Source: Rhodospirillales bacterium (GTDB taxonomy: Bacteria > Pseudomonadota > Alphaproteobacteria > Rhodospirillales > Magnetovibrionaceae). From it: DNA of 64,000 nt. The stretch lies in NCBI GenBank assembly GCA_024653965.1, contig JANLGW010000043.1, positions 30,013 to 94,012 on the forward strand. The letters are read 5' to 3'. The notes below the pieces were generated by a model that did not search any database, was not told the origin of the DNA, and was given only the letters and a program-made list of their open reading frames with translations. Each line of letters opens with the position of its first letter. The first letter of the stretch is position 1. The translations under genes and the position numbers were made by a program. Below are positions 26,407 to 36,309 of this stretch, piece by piece.

Positions 26407-28383
26407 CTAGGCTTGGCTCTCTGGCGCGCCCAGATGGCGATCCATAATCTCTTTCAACAAACTCAGCTTGATCGGTTTGGTCAAGTAATCATCGAACCCT
26501 GCCGCCATCGCTTTACTGACCTCGTCAGGCATGGCATCGGCGCTGACGGCAACAATTGGGGTGTGGGCAAAATCGGCAAGCGCCCGCAATTGCTGCATGG
26601 CTTCCACCCCGCTGATGCCCGGCAGATTGATATCCATGAGGATCAAGGCGGGGTGATGTTTACGGGCAAGCTCCACCCCCTCTTCGCCCGCGCTGGCGAC
26701 GATCAACTCCGGTCCGCCGGGGATGATCAAAAAATATTGCTGCATCAACGCGGCGTTGGCGGAGCTGTCTTCGACGTACATGACACAAGGTTTGCCCATT
26801 GGTTTAACCATAGGTTCAACCGGGGGCGGGGCGATATCCGCCACAGGAGAAACGACCTTCTGAATCGTATTCTGTGGCGCAGGTGAAATTGGCTCACGTT
26901 GCGTTATGGTTTGATCGCTGGAAATGGGCATATCGATCCAAAAAGTACTGCCGGTGCCGACCACACTTTCAAAATCAATCGCACAGCCCATGACATCGAG
27001 TAGTTTTTTCGTAATGGTCAAGCCGATGCCCGTGCCTTCGATGGTGGAAGCCTCTGCCCCCAGACGGATGAAGGGCTGAAACAAGTCGGCATGTTTTTCT
27101 TCTGCGATGCCAACCCCGGTATCGGTGATCACGAGGCGCACCCGCTCCGGCGCCATGCGCGTGCAGGTAAACTCCACACGACCGCCGGGACGATTGTACT
27201 TGATCGCGTTGCTCATCAGGTTGGCGATGGCCTGACGCAACAGCAAGGGGTCAACATGGACCAGCCCGCTCCAGCACGGCCCGCTGCTGCGCTGGACGCT
27301 AACGTTGTATCTGTCTGCCAATAGTTTTACCGTCTCTTGAACGGCGGCAATAATTAAATCCAGACTGACGTCTTCGAAGTTGATTTCCAGATTTCCGGTT
27401 TCAATCTTTGAAAAATCCAAGACCTGGTCGATGAGTTCCAAAAGCTGATTACTGGATGACAAAATATGCCGCACCGCATCCCGATAGCGGGGGCTGTCCG
27501 CGTATTTTTTAGCGTCCAGTTCCAACAATTGAGCAAAGCCCATGATGGAGTTCAATGGGGTACGCAATTCGTGACTCATGGAAGACATGAATTTGGATTT
27601 TGCGGCGTTGGCAGTTTCCGCTTCTTCTTTGGCGTGACGCAAATCTCGAGTTTGCTCGCTGACGCGCTGCTCCAAACTGTTGCGCAGTTTTTCCAATTCC
27701 ACCGCGTTGTCGCGGAAGGTTTTGACCGCATGGGCCACACGCCCAATCTCATCGTCGCGCTCCAGATACCCAATGACGATATCGTGCCGCCCTTCCGCCA
27801 GTTGAGACATCAGTTCGTTTAAGGCGTCGAGCGGTTGGGTAAGGTGGCGCACGGCGAAAAAAACAGATGTCATCACCACTAAGATCAGCAGCACGATAAT
27901 GGCCGCAGTGGCGAAAATGCCCTGAAGCAGAACCGCATCGGCCTGGGATGAGTTCAGCGCGATTTCGAAATATCCGATCAGACGCGTCTGTCCGTTTTCA
28001 GTCCACTCGATGCTATGACGTGCAAACGCCCCGCCCTCGCCGAAACTGCCGATGCTGGCGATGATGTCACCATTGAGCTGGGTCAGCCGCGCGCCCAATA
28101 CATCCGGAATTTTTATCAGGCTGTCCAACTTGGCGGCGATGGCGTCGTGATCGGAAAACCACAATGGCCCCGCTAACACGGTGGCGTTGTGGTCGGCCAG
28201 CAAATTGGCGTGTGTGTTCAAGGAAGCGGTACGGTAAGCATAATCGTTACGAATATGCAGCACCGATTCAAGAATGTACCCCGCCATGACGATGGCGAAC
28301 GTCAGCAGCAACAGACGCGTGGTGATGCTCAGCCGCTTGCGCCGCTTGTTCGATGTCTGTTGAGGGGCGTTTTGAAGGTTCAC
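26407..28383 (-). CDS. Hybrid sensor histidine kinase with HAMP and receiver domains
   Basis: The 658-residue inner-membrane kinase has two transmembrane segments (about 20-45 and 175-200) flanking a periplasmic domain of about 130 residues, then a HAMP region (LTQPLDALNELMSQLAEG), a coiled coil and HisKA with the H-box KFMSSMSHELRTPLNSIMG. The HATPase has the N-box region and GTGIGLTITKKLLDVMG. After a proline-rich linker comes a C-terminal receiver domain (about 520-640) with phospho-acceptor Asp in LILMDINLPG and Lys in LTKPIK. No other response regulator is adjacent. The start is a GTG without a clear site, so the exact N-terminus is uncertain. Confidence 0.9.
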   Translation of the reverse strand: MNLQNAPQQTSNKRRKRLSITTRLLLLTFAIVMAGYILESVLHIRNDYAYRTASLNTHANLLADHNATVLAGPLWFSDHDAIAAKLDSLIKIPDVLGARLTQLNGDIIASIGSFGEGGAFARHSIEWTENGQTRLIGYFEIALNSSQADAVLLQGIFATAAIIVLLILVVMTSVFFAVRHLTQPLDALNELMSQLAEGRHDIVIGYLERDDEIGRVAHAVKTFRDNAVELEKLRNSLEQRVSEQTRDLRHAKEEAETANAAKSKFMSSMSHELRTPLNSIMGFAQLLELDAKKYADSPRYRDAVRHILSSSNQLLELIDQVLDFSKIETGNLEINFEDVSLDLIIAAVQETVKLLADRYNVSVQRSSGPCWSGLVHVDPLLLRQAIANLMSNAIKYNRPGGRVEFTCTRMAPERVRLVITDTGVGIAEEKHADLFQPFIRLGAEASTIEGTGIGLTITKKLLDVMGCAIDFESVVGTGSTFWIDMPISSDQTITQREPISPAPQNTIQKVVSPVADIAPPPVEPMVKPMGKPCVMYVEDSSANAALMQQYFLIIPGGPELIVASAGEEGVELARKHHPALILMDINLPGISGVEAMQQLRALADFAHTPIVAVSADAMPDEVSKAMAAGFDDYLTKPIKLSLLKEIMDRHLGAPESQA

Positions 28384-28473
28384 AGCAGAGCCAAAGTCCC
28401 AACCCGTTCCGTTCCCGCCTAAACGAGTGAAATAATGAGAACTATTGCCGGCTCTGGCAAGGCCTATCCGAAG

Positions 28474-28995
28474 TTATGGGCGAATGAAATGGGTGGTGAT
28501 GACCTGGGATTTGCGCGGCCCGGTTACCCGCCACACGCTCAACCACGCCTGATCGGTAAGCACACGAAACAATCCTTGGTAAATATCCTCGCCGCAAGAG
28601 TGTTCGACGCGCACCATGCCTTTCGACAAATCCAGAACATGAAAGAACCGCCCGTCGGCAAAACGCACTTCCGCCACTCCCCCGTCGGCAAGGAAGCCGT
28701 AGATATATTCGCGTTCCGTTTGCAGGGTGATCGCGCCTAGGTCCAATTCGCCTTCCTCGCGGTAACGCAGCCCAGGCTGACCGTTCATCAACTCGTCGAC
28801 AAAACGCGCAGCGCCCTTCGCGGTTGCCGTTTCCTCACGCAGGGCGTCGAACACCTTGCGTTCAAAAAGCCACGCGCCATGCAAGTATTCCAAAAGATTG
28901 TGAACATGAACAGGGGCAGTCGCTGAGGACCGCCCCTGTTCAACCCCCCGCTCAATTCGATCCCGATCTTCGGGGAAATTGACGGCGTCACTCAA
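28474..28995 (-). CDS. DUF6314 family protein
   Basis: The product matches DUF6314: LLEYLHGAWLFERKVFD at the N-terminal end, then RYREEGELDLGA, REYIYGFLADGGVAEVRFADGRFFHVLDLS, HSCGEDIYQGLFRVL, and WRVTGPRKSQVITTHFIR. The fold is probably a small beta-barrel. A TTG at 28995 overlaps the bioY stop as TTGA and is the longest plausible start, but homology begins only about 30 residues later, after an 11 bp inverted repeat (28907-28942). The true start may lie nearer that point. Function is unknown. Confidence 0.75.
   Translation of the reverse strand: MSDAVNFPEDRDRIERGVEQGRSSATAPVHVHNLLEYLHGAWLFERKVFDALREETATAKGAARFVDELMNGQPGLRYREEGELDLGAITLQTEREYIYGFLADGGVAEVRFADGRFFHVLDLSKGMVRVEHSCGEDIYQGLFRVLTDQAWLSVWRVTGPRKSQVITTHFIRP
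28907..28942 (-). other. Inverted repeat between bioY and the DUF6314 core
   Basis: TGAACAGGGGC (28907-28917) pairs perfectly with GCCCCTGTTCA (28932-28942) around a 14-base loop. It lies about 50 bp past the bioY stop, with no adjacent T-run. It could be a stem-loop processing or attenuation signal between bioY and the downstream gene. Confidence 0.5.
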
Positions 28996-29600
28996 ATGGT
29001 ATCGCCCGACTTGCCCAGTATTTTCCAGGCCAATGGCATGGCCATTGCGGCCAGCGCCAGCTTCGTTACATCGCCCAAAATGAACGGCGTAAAACCCCAT
29101 TCCAAGATGGGTTTGTCCCAACCGAACAGCACGCCCAGATAGATAAGGCCCGGCACATAAATGATCAGATTGCCGATCAACAGCGCCAATGCTGTACCCA
29201 GCATGGTGCGGTCCCAGCCTTTTTCGGCCAGCCAGCCGATGATCGCGGCGGCCAGCAGATAACCGAGCAAATAACCGCCCGTGCCGCCCATCATATAAGC
29301 CAAGCCGATGCCTTTTTCCGGCGTGCCGGCAAATACCGGCAGCCCAATTGCGCCCTCGGCCAGATACAGCGCCAACGTAGCGCCGCCCAAACGCCAGCCA
29401 TATGCCATGCCCAACATCAGCACCACAAAGGTCTGCATGGTCATCGGCACGGGGTAAAACGGCACCTGAACTTTAGCCGACAAAGTCAGCAGCAATGTGC
29501 CGACAACCGCCAAAACGACATTGCGGATCGCGCGGTTGACGCCTGTGTTGGTGGACCAAACGATGTCCAATAACGTCGATCGAGAGCTGGGGTAGTTCAT
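28992..29600 (-). CDS. bioY: Biotin transporter BioY
   Basis: BioY is the biotin-binding membrane (S) component of ECF-type vitamin uptake, able to act alone in some bacteria. The 202-residue product has five to six hydrophobic helices. Recognisable segments are the family motif VPFYPVPMTMQTFVVLMLG, AYGWRLGGATLALYLAEGAIGLPVFAG and YMMGGTGGYLLGYLLAA. No bioM or bioN genes adjoin, so it may act as a solitary BioY. No BioR-type box is seen in its 115 bp upstream gap. Confidence 0.94.
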   Translation of the reverse strand: MNYPSSRSTLLDIVWSTNTGVNRAIRNVVLAVVGTLLLTLSAKVQVPFYPVPMTMQTFVVLMLGMAYGWRLGGATLALYLAEGAIGLPVFAGTPEKGIGLAYMMGGTGGYLLGYLLAAAIIGWLAEKGWDRTMLGTALALLIGNLIIYVPGLIYLGVLFGWDKPILEWGFTPFILGDVTKLALAAMAMPLAWKILGKSGDTI

Positions 29601-29715
29601 GTGTGTCTCCTACTCCCCCGCCTGGGCTCTAAATCTAAATACGGCACATTACGCGGGATGATTCTTGAGCTGGGAGATTATGTCCCAACTTTGCGCGTGA
29701 CTCAAGTAGACGACT

Positions 29716-31959
29716 TCAAGAGAACCGATTGGAGGTCGGGAAGCCCCGCGGCGCCATTGCTCCAGCCTGGGCGCGTTTGCCCAGCCAATGTTTTAAGTCC
29801 GTTTCCGTGCGCCAACCGCTACCAAACGGGAAAATCAAGCCCTCGGCCAGCGTAATGGCTTTGACGTCGCGCAGTAGCGCGCCGCCGCCCTTCTTGTATT
29901 TCTGCAAGATAACGCCTTTACCGCGAGTCATTTCCGGCATTTCATCGAGCGGGAAAATAATGATCTTACGATTCGAGCCTACCGCCGCGACATGGTCCGC
30001 GCCTTCCGGCACGACGCTGCATGCTGCGGCTTCTTCCGCGCCACTGACATTGAGCACCTGCTTGCCGTTTTTGGTCTGCGCCAAGACTTCGTCTTCGGGC
30101 ACGATAAACCCGCGCCCGGCATCGGACGCCACCAGCAATTTACGCCCCGGCACATGCACCATCAACGTGGTGACGTCGGCATCGTTGGGCAGATCGACCA
30201 TTAGGCGCAGCGGTTCGCCATGACCGCGCCCACCCGGCAGCTTATCGCAGGCCAGCGTATAAAAACGCCCATTGGTGGCGAACGCCAAAATCTTATCAGT
30301 GGTCTGTGCGGCGATGGCGAAGCGTTCTTTATCGCCTTCTTTGTACTTTAAGTCTTTAAGTTGCTCGGCGTTCAGATGGCCTTTGATGGTGCGGATCCAG
30401 CCCTCTTGCGAACACACAACCGTCACCGGTTCGCGTTCGATCATCGCTTCCAAAGGCACGATCACGGCGGTGGGGGCGTCGCCGATGATGGTGCGGCGTT
30501 TACCCAATTCGGTTTTCTGGCCAAAATTCGTTTTGATTTCGGTCACTTCATCGGAAATGGATTTCCACCGCTCGCCTTCGTCCTTCAACAGCGTTTTCAA
30601 CGCCTTTTGCTCTTTTTTAAGCGCGTCGTTTTCGGTCTTGATTTCCATTTCTTCGAGCTTGCGCAATTGACGCAGGCGCATATTCAAAATGGCTTCGACC
30701 TGAACGTCGGTAAGCTTGAACGCCTTGACTAGCGCCGCTTTGGCGTCGTCTTCCTCGCGGATGATGCGGATCACCTCGTCGAGATTGAGGAACGCGATCA
30801 ACATGCCGCCAAGAATTTCCAAGCGGCGTTCGATCTGGCCCAAGCGGAAATTGGAACGCCGCACCAACACATCCATACGGTGTTCCAAAAACGCCCACAG
30901 CACCTCGCGCAAGCTCATCACACCCGGCGTGTTTTCCGCGTTCAGCACGTTCATATTGAGCGAAAAGCGGCTTTCCAAATCGGTCATGCGGAACAATTGT
31001 TCCATCAGCATTTCCGCTTCGACCTTGCCGGTACGCGGTTCCAGCACGATGCGAATGTCTTCGGCGCTTTCGTCGCGCACATCGGTGAGGATCGGCAGGT
31101 TTTTGTTGTTGATCAGCTCCGCAATGCGCTCGATCAGCTTGGACTTTTGCACCTGATAGGGAATTTCACTGACCACGACCTGATAGGTGCCGCGGCCCAA
31201 ATCTTCGACTTCCCACTTGGCACGCACCCGGAAACTGCCACGCCCGGTTTTGTACGCTTCCAAAATGGCGGCGCGGCTTTCGACCAGGGTGCCGCCGGTG
31301 GGAAAGTCGGGACCGGGCATAAAATCCACCAGCTTATCGATGGTGGCGTTGGGGAACTTGATCAGGTGCTTGAGCGCGTCGCAGATTTCGCCCACGTTGT
31401 GCGGCGGAATGGAAGTCGCCATGCCCACCGCGATGCCTGCCGAACCGTTGGCCAGCAAGTTGGGAAAGTTCGACGGCAAGACCACCGGTTCGCTTTCTTC
31501 GCCGTCATAGGTGGGGCGAAAATCAACCGTGTCTTCATCGATGCCATCCAGCAGCGCCATCGCCACGGATGTCATGCGCGCTTCGGTATAACGCATGGCG
31601 GCGGCGTTATCGCCGTCGATGTTGCCAAAATTGCCCTGCCCGTCGACCAGCGGATAACGCACCGCAAAATCTTGGCTCAAGCGCACCATGGCGTCGTAAA
31701 TCGACATATCGCCATGCGGGTGATATTTACCCATAACGTCGCCGACCACACGCGCGCATTTTTTAAAGCCGGACTTCGGGTCCAGCTTCAATTGCGCCAT
31801 CGCATAAAGCAGACGACGGTGTACCGGCTTCAGGCCATCGCGCACATCGGGCAAAGAACGCGACATGATGGTCGACAGCGCATAACTCAGATAACGCTCG
31901 CCCAGCGCATCGGCCAAGCGCGTTTCCCGGATTTCACCAATTTTGACGGGTTCGGCCAT
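29716..31959 (-). CDS. parC: DNA topoisomerase IV subunit A
   Basis: ParC is the DNA-cleaving subunit of topoisomerase IV, which decatenates daughter chromosomes. The 747-residue product has the GyrA/ParC core with the catalytic Tyr124 in [12 protein letters not shown] and the winged-helix region KYHPHGD. ParC and not GyrA is indicated by the shorter C-terminal beta-pinwheel and the absence of a GyrA box (QRRGGKG). At the quinolone-interacting position (Ser80 of E. coli ParC) it has Met85, within [17 protein letters not shown] lies 13 bases before the ATG. It stands before bioY with a 115 bp gap. Confidence 0.94.
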   Translation of the reverse strand: MAEPVKIGEIRETRLADALGERYLSYALSTIMSRSLPDVRDGLKPVHRRLLYAMAQLKLDPKSGFKKCARVVGDVMGKYHPHGDMSIYDAMVRLSQDFAVRYPLVDGQGNFGNIDGDNAAAMRYTEARMTSVAMALLDGIDEDTVDFRPTYDGEESEPVVLPSNFPNLLANGSAGIAVGMATSIPPHNVGEICDALKHLIKFPNATIDKLVDFMPGPDFPTGGTLVESRAAILEAYKTGRGSFRVRAKWEVEDLGRGTYQVVVSEIPYQVQKSKLIERIAELINNKNLPILTDVRDESAEDIRIVLEPRTGKVEAEMLMEQLFRMTDLESRFSLNMNVLNAENTPGVMSLREVLWAFLEHRMDVLVRRSNFRLGQIERRLEILGGMLIAFLNLDEVIRIIREEDDAKAALVKAFKLTDVQVEAILNMRLRQLRKLEEMEIKTENDALKKEQKALKTLLKDEGERWKSISDEVTEIKTNFGQKTELGKRRTIIGDAPTAVIVPLEAMIEREPVTVVCSQEGWIRTIKGHLNAEQLKDLKYKEGDKERFAIAAQTTDKILAFATNGRFYTLACDKLPGGRGHGEPLRLMVDLPNDADVTTLMVHVPGRKLLVASDAGRGFIVPEDEVLAQTKNGKQVLNVSGAEEAAACSVVPEGADHVAAVGSNRKIIIFPLDEMPEMTRGKGVILQKYKKGGGALLRDVKAITLAEGLIFPFGSGWRTETDLKHWLGKRAQAGAMAPRGFPTSNRFS

Positions 31960-32072
31960 GGTCCAGTAAAATTCCTCAAAGAATCGATTCTGTTGTGGCG
32001 ATTATACCCGAGAATGCCCTGCATCAATGGTGTAAGCTTTGTCGGCCTTTCAACCAGCGAGAACCGCAAAAA

Positions 32073-33056
32073 ATGACCCATGAAGCAGTGGAAACGGCCT
32101 GGATCCTCGAACCCGACGGAAAGGCCGTGCATTTGCGCACCGATCAGGTCGGCGCCAGCATGACCGACCCCCGGCCAACGTGGTTGTTGCTCAATCGCAC
32201 CGCGCCGGGGCTGGAAGACTGGCTGATGGATAACGCCATCGTGCGCCCGGAACTCATCAAACCGCTCTTGATGGAAGACACCCGCCCGCGTTGCGATCAA
32301 TTCAAGGAAGGCGTGCTGCTCAACCTGCGCGGGGTCAACCTAAACCCCGGCGCCGCCCCCGAAGATATGCTGTCGCTGCGCATGTGGATCACGGACCGCG
32401 TCATCGTCTCGCTGCACCGCCAACCCATCATGGCGATCAACGACATTATCGATTCATTAAACAACGGCGAAGGCCCCGAAGGAATCGGCCATTTTTTGAC
32501 CATGGTGGCGGAAAACATAACCGAGCGCTTAGACCCCGTAGTGCAGGATTTGGAAGACCAACTGGACCAGTTGGAAGACCTGCTCGATGCCGCCGACGCA
32601 CGCACCAACCACCGGGCGTTGCTCGATCAGTTGGCCGATATCCGCCCGGCGGTGACGACATTACGCCGCTTTATCGCGCCCCAACAGATCGCGTTATTGA
32701 AATTGTCTACCTTGCAGGTCACATGGCTCGATGAATTGGACCGCATCAGCCTACACCACACTGTTGACCAAGTGACGCGCATCGTCGAAGATCTGGATGC
32801 TCTGCGCGAACGCGCCACCATCACCAAGGACGCCATTCAACAGAATATGTCCAACGCCATGACCCAATCGATGAGCAGGCTGGCGGCGATGACGGTGGTA
32901 TTTTTACCGTTGGGATTTTTCACCGGCTTGTTCGGTATCAACGTCGGCGGAATACCGGGGGTCGGACACCCCTGGGCTTTTACCATCGTATTTGCCAGCT
33001 TGGTCGCCCTAGGCTTGGCCCTGTGGGCCGTCTTGCACGCCAAACGGCTGCTTTAG
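32073..33056 (+). CDS. zntB: CorA-family divalent cation transporter, ZntB-like
   Basis: CorA/ZntB proteins are pentameric channels moving Mg2+, Zn2+ or other divalent cations through the inner membrane. The 327-residue product has a large cytoplasmic domain with a long helix pair and two C-terminal transmembrane helices. The pore signature appears as FTGLFGINVGGIPG, the GIN variant typical of the ZntB branch and not the Mg-type GMN. MTHEAVETAW at 32073 was chosen; an upstream extension of 26 codons is less protein-like. It ends one base from the convergent hybrid kinase stop. Confidence 0.88.
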   Translation: MTHEAVETAWILEPDGKAVHLRTDQVGASMTDPRPTWLLLNRTAPGLEDWLMDNAIVRPELIKPLLMEDTRPRCDQFKEGVLLNLRGVNLNPGAAPEDMLSLRMWITDRVIVSLHRQPIMAINDIIDSLNNGEGPEGIGHFLTMVAENITERLDPVVQDLEDQLDQLEDLLDAADARTNHRALLDQLADIRPAVTTLRRFIAPQQIALLKLSTLQVTWLDELDRISLHHTVDQVTRIVEDLDALRERATITKDAIQQNMSNAMTQSMSRLAAMTVVFLPLGFFTGLFGINVGGIPGVGHPWAFTIVFASLVALGLALWAVLHAKRLL

Positions 33057-33057
33057 T

Positions 33058-35034
33058 TTAAGAATACGCCTCTTCGCTCTGTTCGGGCAGGACAAGGCTT
33101 AATACATTTTGGATTTGCAACAATAGCTCATCGCCATTGACCGGTTTATGCAGCAGTGAATAACCATGGGCGGAAATCTTCTGCAAGCGTTCCGGCGATG
33201 TATCGCCGGTCAGTAAAATGGCCGGTATATCCTTCTCATAATATGCACAAAGATTGGAAATCGCCTCCACTCCCGTTTTGCCGTTCGCCAAACGATAGTC
33301 GGCAATGATGATGTCTGGCGCGTCCTCGGGAAAGCCTTGCATGGTTTTGGCATCCAAATCATCGACATGCGCCGCCGAGGTCACTTGATTGTTACCGGCC
33401 AATACTAAAAACAGACCCTTGCGGATCATTTCTTCATCATCAATAACGACAATGGATAGGTTCTCGACTTTGCAAGATTTTCCCAAAGCCGCCCGGTCGT
33501 ACCCCTTCGCCATCGGATTTTGATCCAACGGAACCGTTATGCAAAACATCGAACCCCGCCCATGCTGGGAAACGACCCCCAATTCATGGTTCAAAAGCGC
33601 CGCGATTTTTTGCACGATGGACAAGCCAAGGCCCAGGCCGATCGCAGAATTTCCAGGATTTACGCCAAGCTGATAGAATTCCTCGAAGATCTTAGATTGC
33701 TGATCGTCGGGAATGCCTTTGCCCGTATCCCATACTTGCAATTGCACTTCGGCGCCTTCCTTGCGGCGACAGCCGATGAGAATGCGCCCCGTTTCGGTAT
33801 TCTTGATCGCGTTCGCAATCAAGTTGCGCATAATATTTTCCAACAAAATCGGGTCCGTAAGCACGCCCTGAGAACAAGGAACAAAACTCAAACCGAGCCG
33901 TTTTTCGTTAGCAATCGGAACAAACTCATCCGCAAGACGCTCGAACATCGCACTAAGCGGAAACGCTTGTTTGTCGATATGGATCACGCCCGCCTCAAGA
34001 CGGGAAAGGTCAAGCAACCGGTCCAGAATCTGACCGAGCGATGCCGTTGATTGGTCGAGCAATCGAATGATTTTCTGATCGGCGGGAAGGTCCTTGTTGC
34101 TTCGCAACGCATAAATGAAAAGTTTAATGGCCTGAATAGGTTGGCGAATGTCGTGACTGGCCGCTGCCAGAAAACGCGATTTGTCTTTATTGGCTTTGTT
34201 GGTTTTTTCAACCAGCTCCTGCAATCGTTCCTCGCGCTCGCCCAGCCTTGCGACAAACGTCTGCAATGACCTTCCCATATCGGAAATTTCATCGTCTCCG
34301 GCCAGCGGGATTTTACCCAGATGATCATTGTTGGCGACGGAGCGCATGGCACGCTGCATGGCGACGACACGGCGACTGAAATGAGTGTCGAGGTAGAGCG
34401 CAACCAGCAATGCAAACAAAATTGCCAAGATCGAAAATATACCCAGTTGTACAATTTCCGTGTGAATATCGGACTGAGTTTCCGATATCAGGCCCTCGAT
34501 TTCACTCGTCACATTATTGGTGAGATTGGCCACGGAGAAAGTCATGCGATCGGCACGATCACCGTGCTGTAAAAGCAGACGCTCAATTTCAACAGTATTT
34601 TTCGACGCCCCTTCAGGGGCCATATCGGCAGCCTCAAGGGCGATGATCAAATCGCCAAAACTTTTCAGCAAATCTTCTTTGTTTTGTTTGATGACGGCAA
34701 TTTTGCCTGCGTCGTATCCCAGGGCGGAAATGGTCTGAAGTTGTTTATCCAGCCAATTGAATTGATCAGTAATGCGATTGATGAAGGCGTCGCGGGTCCA
34801 TCTATCGGTCGTGCGGATCAGACTAGACGCCGCATTCGTAATGCTCTCGCCTTGGCGCGAAATCTCATAAGCCGCAATCAGTGCGGGAAAGCTTTCCTGA
34901 TGCAGCCGGATCAGACGGGATTCATGATCCAGCAATAGCGCAATATTCCACAAACTGGTCGAAACGCCCGCGATCGCCAAAATCACGAAAGCCACCAAAA
35001 TCCGATAGCGGATGCTGCTCAGAACTCTTTTCAT
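33058..35034 (-). CDS. Hybrid sensor histidine kinase with HDIRQP-type H-box and receiver
   Basis: The 658-residue product has a transmembrane helix near residues 10-30, a periplasmic helical domain of about 150 residues, a second transmembrane segment and HAMP (ALYLDTHFSRRVVAMQRAM). The H-box is AAASHDIRQPIQAIKLFIYA, of the less common type with RQP in place of RTP. HATPase (GLGLGLSIVQKIAALL) and an intact receiver follow (VVIDDEEM, IIADYRL, LTGD, LHKPVN). The ATG at 35034 sits behind GGGGAGGGGGG. It is divergent from an orphan amino-acid-binding-protein gene (201 bp AT-rich gap), which suggests a functional partnership. Confidence 0.9.
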   Translation of the reverse strand: MKRVLSSIRYRILVAFVILAIAGVSTSLWNIALLLDHESRLIRLHQESFPALIAAYEISRQGESITNAASSLIRTTDRWTRDAFINRITDQFNWLDKQLQTISALGYDAGKIAVIKQNKEDLLKSFGDLIIALEAADMAPEGASKNTVEIERLLLQHGDRADRMTFSVANLTNNVTSEIEGLISETQSDIHTEIVQLGIFSILAILFALLVALYLDTHFSRRVVAMQRAMRSVANNDHLGKIPLAGDDEISDMGRSLQTFVARLGEREERLQELVEKTNKANKDKSRFLAAASHDIRQPIQAIKLFIYALRSNKDLPADQKIIRLLDQSTASLGQILDRLLDLSRLEAGVIHIDKQAFPLSAMFERLADEFVPIANEKRLGLSFVPCSQGVLTDPILLENIMRNLIANAIKNTETGRILIGCRRKEGAEVQLQVWDTGKGIPDDQQSKIFEEFYQLGVNPGNSAIGLGLGLSIVQKIAALLNHELGVVSQHGRGSMFCITVPLDQNPMAKGYDRAALGKSCKVENLSIVVIDDEEMIRKGLFLVLAGNNQVTSAAHVDDLDAKTMQGFPEDAPDIIIADYRLANGKTGVEAISNLCAYYEKDIPAILLTGDTSPERLQKISAHGYSLLHKPVNGDELLLQIQNVLSLVLPEQSEEAYS

Positions 35035-35235
35035 CCCCCCTCCCCAACGGCCCAAGCGCGCCGGATAAAATTAATGGCTGATTGAGCGAACACCCCCTTG
35101 GGTAAACCATATACATTCTTTGAACTATATAAAATATAACCTTTAGTTGATAGCTTAATTGCCCTCATGCATTCTTTATGCTCTCACCGCCTTTATATCG
35201 TCGGCTAAGGCAATTTTTCGCCAAAAGGATTTAAA

Positions 35236-36291
35236 ATGAAGATGATAGCGTGGTCTAAAGTGATGGTTGCAGCGGCGCTCACCCTCCTCCTTATGGGAAT
35301 GGATATCCACGCCGCACAGGCTGGTGCGACCCTGGATGCCACACTGGCGAGGGGACGCTTGTTGTGCAGCACGGCAGGCCATCTCCATACGGACCCCATG
35401 AATTTTCAGACCCCAGGCACCATTGCCGGCTTTGATCGCGATTTTTGCCGCGCCATTGCAGCTGCGGTGTTGAGGGATCGTTCCGCCATTCAATTTATTC
35501 AATTGGTGCCCAAAAATCGTTTTCAAGCCTTACAAGAAGGCGCGGTGGATGTTTTGGTACGCTCAACCACCTGGACCTTAAGCCGAGATACAACGCTTGG
35601 CGTGCATTTCACCGCCGTAAACTTCTACGATGGTCAGGGCTTTATCGCGCCCAAAAACCTTGGCATCAACCGCCTGTCCGAACTTCGTGAAAAAGGCAAA
35701 ACAGCTACGGCCTGTGTAGAAAAAAGCACAACATCCAGCGAGAATGTGGCGCAATACATTCGCGCCCACGACCTGCCTATCGAAATGATGGAATTCAATG
35801 CCTACGAAGAACTCCGCTACGCCTTTATTTCCGAACGCTGCAACTTATACACCACCGACCGGTCCTTTTTGACGGAGGTCCGCAATAACGATATGCCCAA
35901 GCCCGATGATTATGTCATTTTGGAAGACGTCATTTCCAAAGAACCGCTGGCGGTTGCAGTTCGAGATGACGACGCCCAATGGTTTAACATCGTGCGCTGG
36001 GTGGTCTTCGCCACCATTCAAGCCGAAGAATTGGGCATTACCTCAGCCAATGCGGACACGTTGCGCAACGATGGCACAGCCACCCAAAAGAATTTTTTAG
36101 GCGCAGAGCCGGAATTTGGGAAAATGCTGGGGCTTAACGACGATTGGGCCTACCAAGTGATCAAAGCCGTTGGAAATTATGGCGAAATTTTTGAGCGCAA
36201 CCTCGGCTCGGGAACGGCTTACAATTTGGATCGCGGTCCAAATAAGTTGTGGACCAAGGGCGGCCTCATGTACGCACCGCCGTTCAATTAA
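35236..36291 (+). CDS. AapJ-like periplasmic amino-acid-binding protein (orphan)
   Basis: The 351-residue product has a signal peptide cleaved after AAQA (about residue 29) and the binding-protein fold of the general L-amino acid transporter AapJ: RGRLLCSTAG near the N-terminus, GFDRDFCRAIAAAVL, VDVLVRSTTWTLSRDTTLG, and CVEKSTTSSENVAQY. No permease or ATPase genes (aapQMP) are adjacent. Orphan proteins of this kind can serve as ligand-binding inputs to a sensor; the neighbouring divergent hybrid kinase is a candidate partner. AAGGA lies 6-7 bases upstream of the ATG. Confidence 0.9.
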   Translation: MKMIAWSKVMVAAALTLLLMGMDIHAAQAGATLDATLARGRLLCSTAGHLHTDPMNFQTPGTIAGFDRDFCRAIAAAVLRDRSAIQFIQLVPKNRFQALQEGAVDVLVRSTTWTLSRDTTLGVHFTAVNFYDGQGFIAPKNLGINRLSELREKGKTATACVEKSTTSSENVAQYIRAHDLPIEMMEFNAYEELRYAFISERCNLYTTDRSFLTEVRNNDMPKPDDYVILEDVISKEPLAVAVRDDDAQWFNIVRWVVFATIQAEELGITSANADTLRNDGTATQKNFLGAEPEFGKMLGLNDDWAYQVIKAVGNYGEIFERNLGSGTAYNLDRGPNKLWTKGGLMYAPPFN

Positions 36292-36309
36292 ATTTAACCC
36301 TGCATCGGC

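Noticed and set aside
29601..29715. BioR or biotin-responsive operator before bioY
   Set aside because: No TTATMKATAA-type palindrome was found. A weak TGGGA/TCCCA palindrome is present but unspecific.
30880..32076. Plus-strand open frame of 398 codons
   Set aside because: Antisense shadow of parC, with no ribosome binding site and no recognisable domain.
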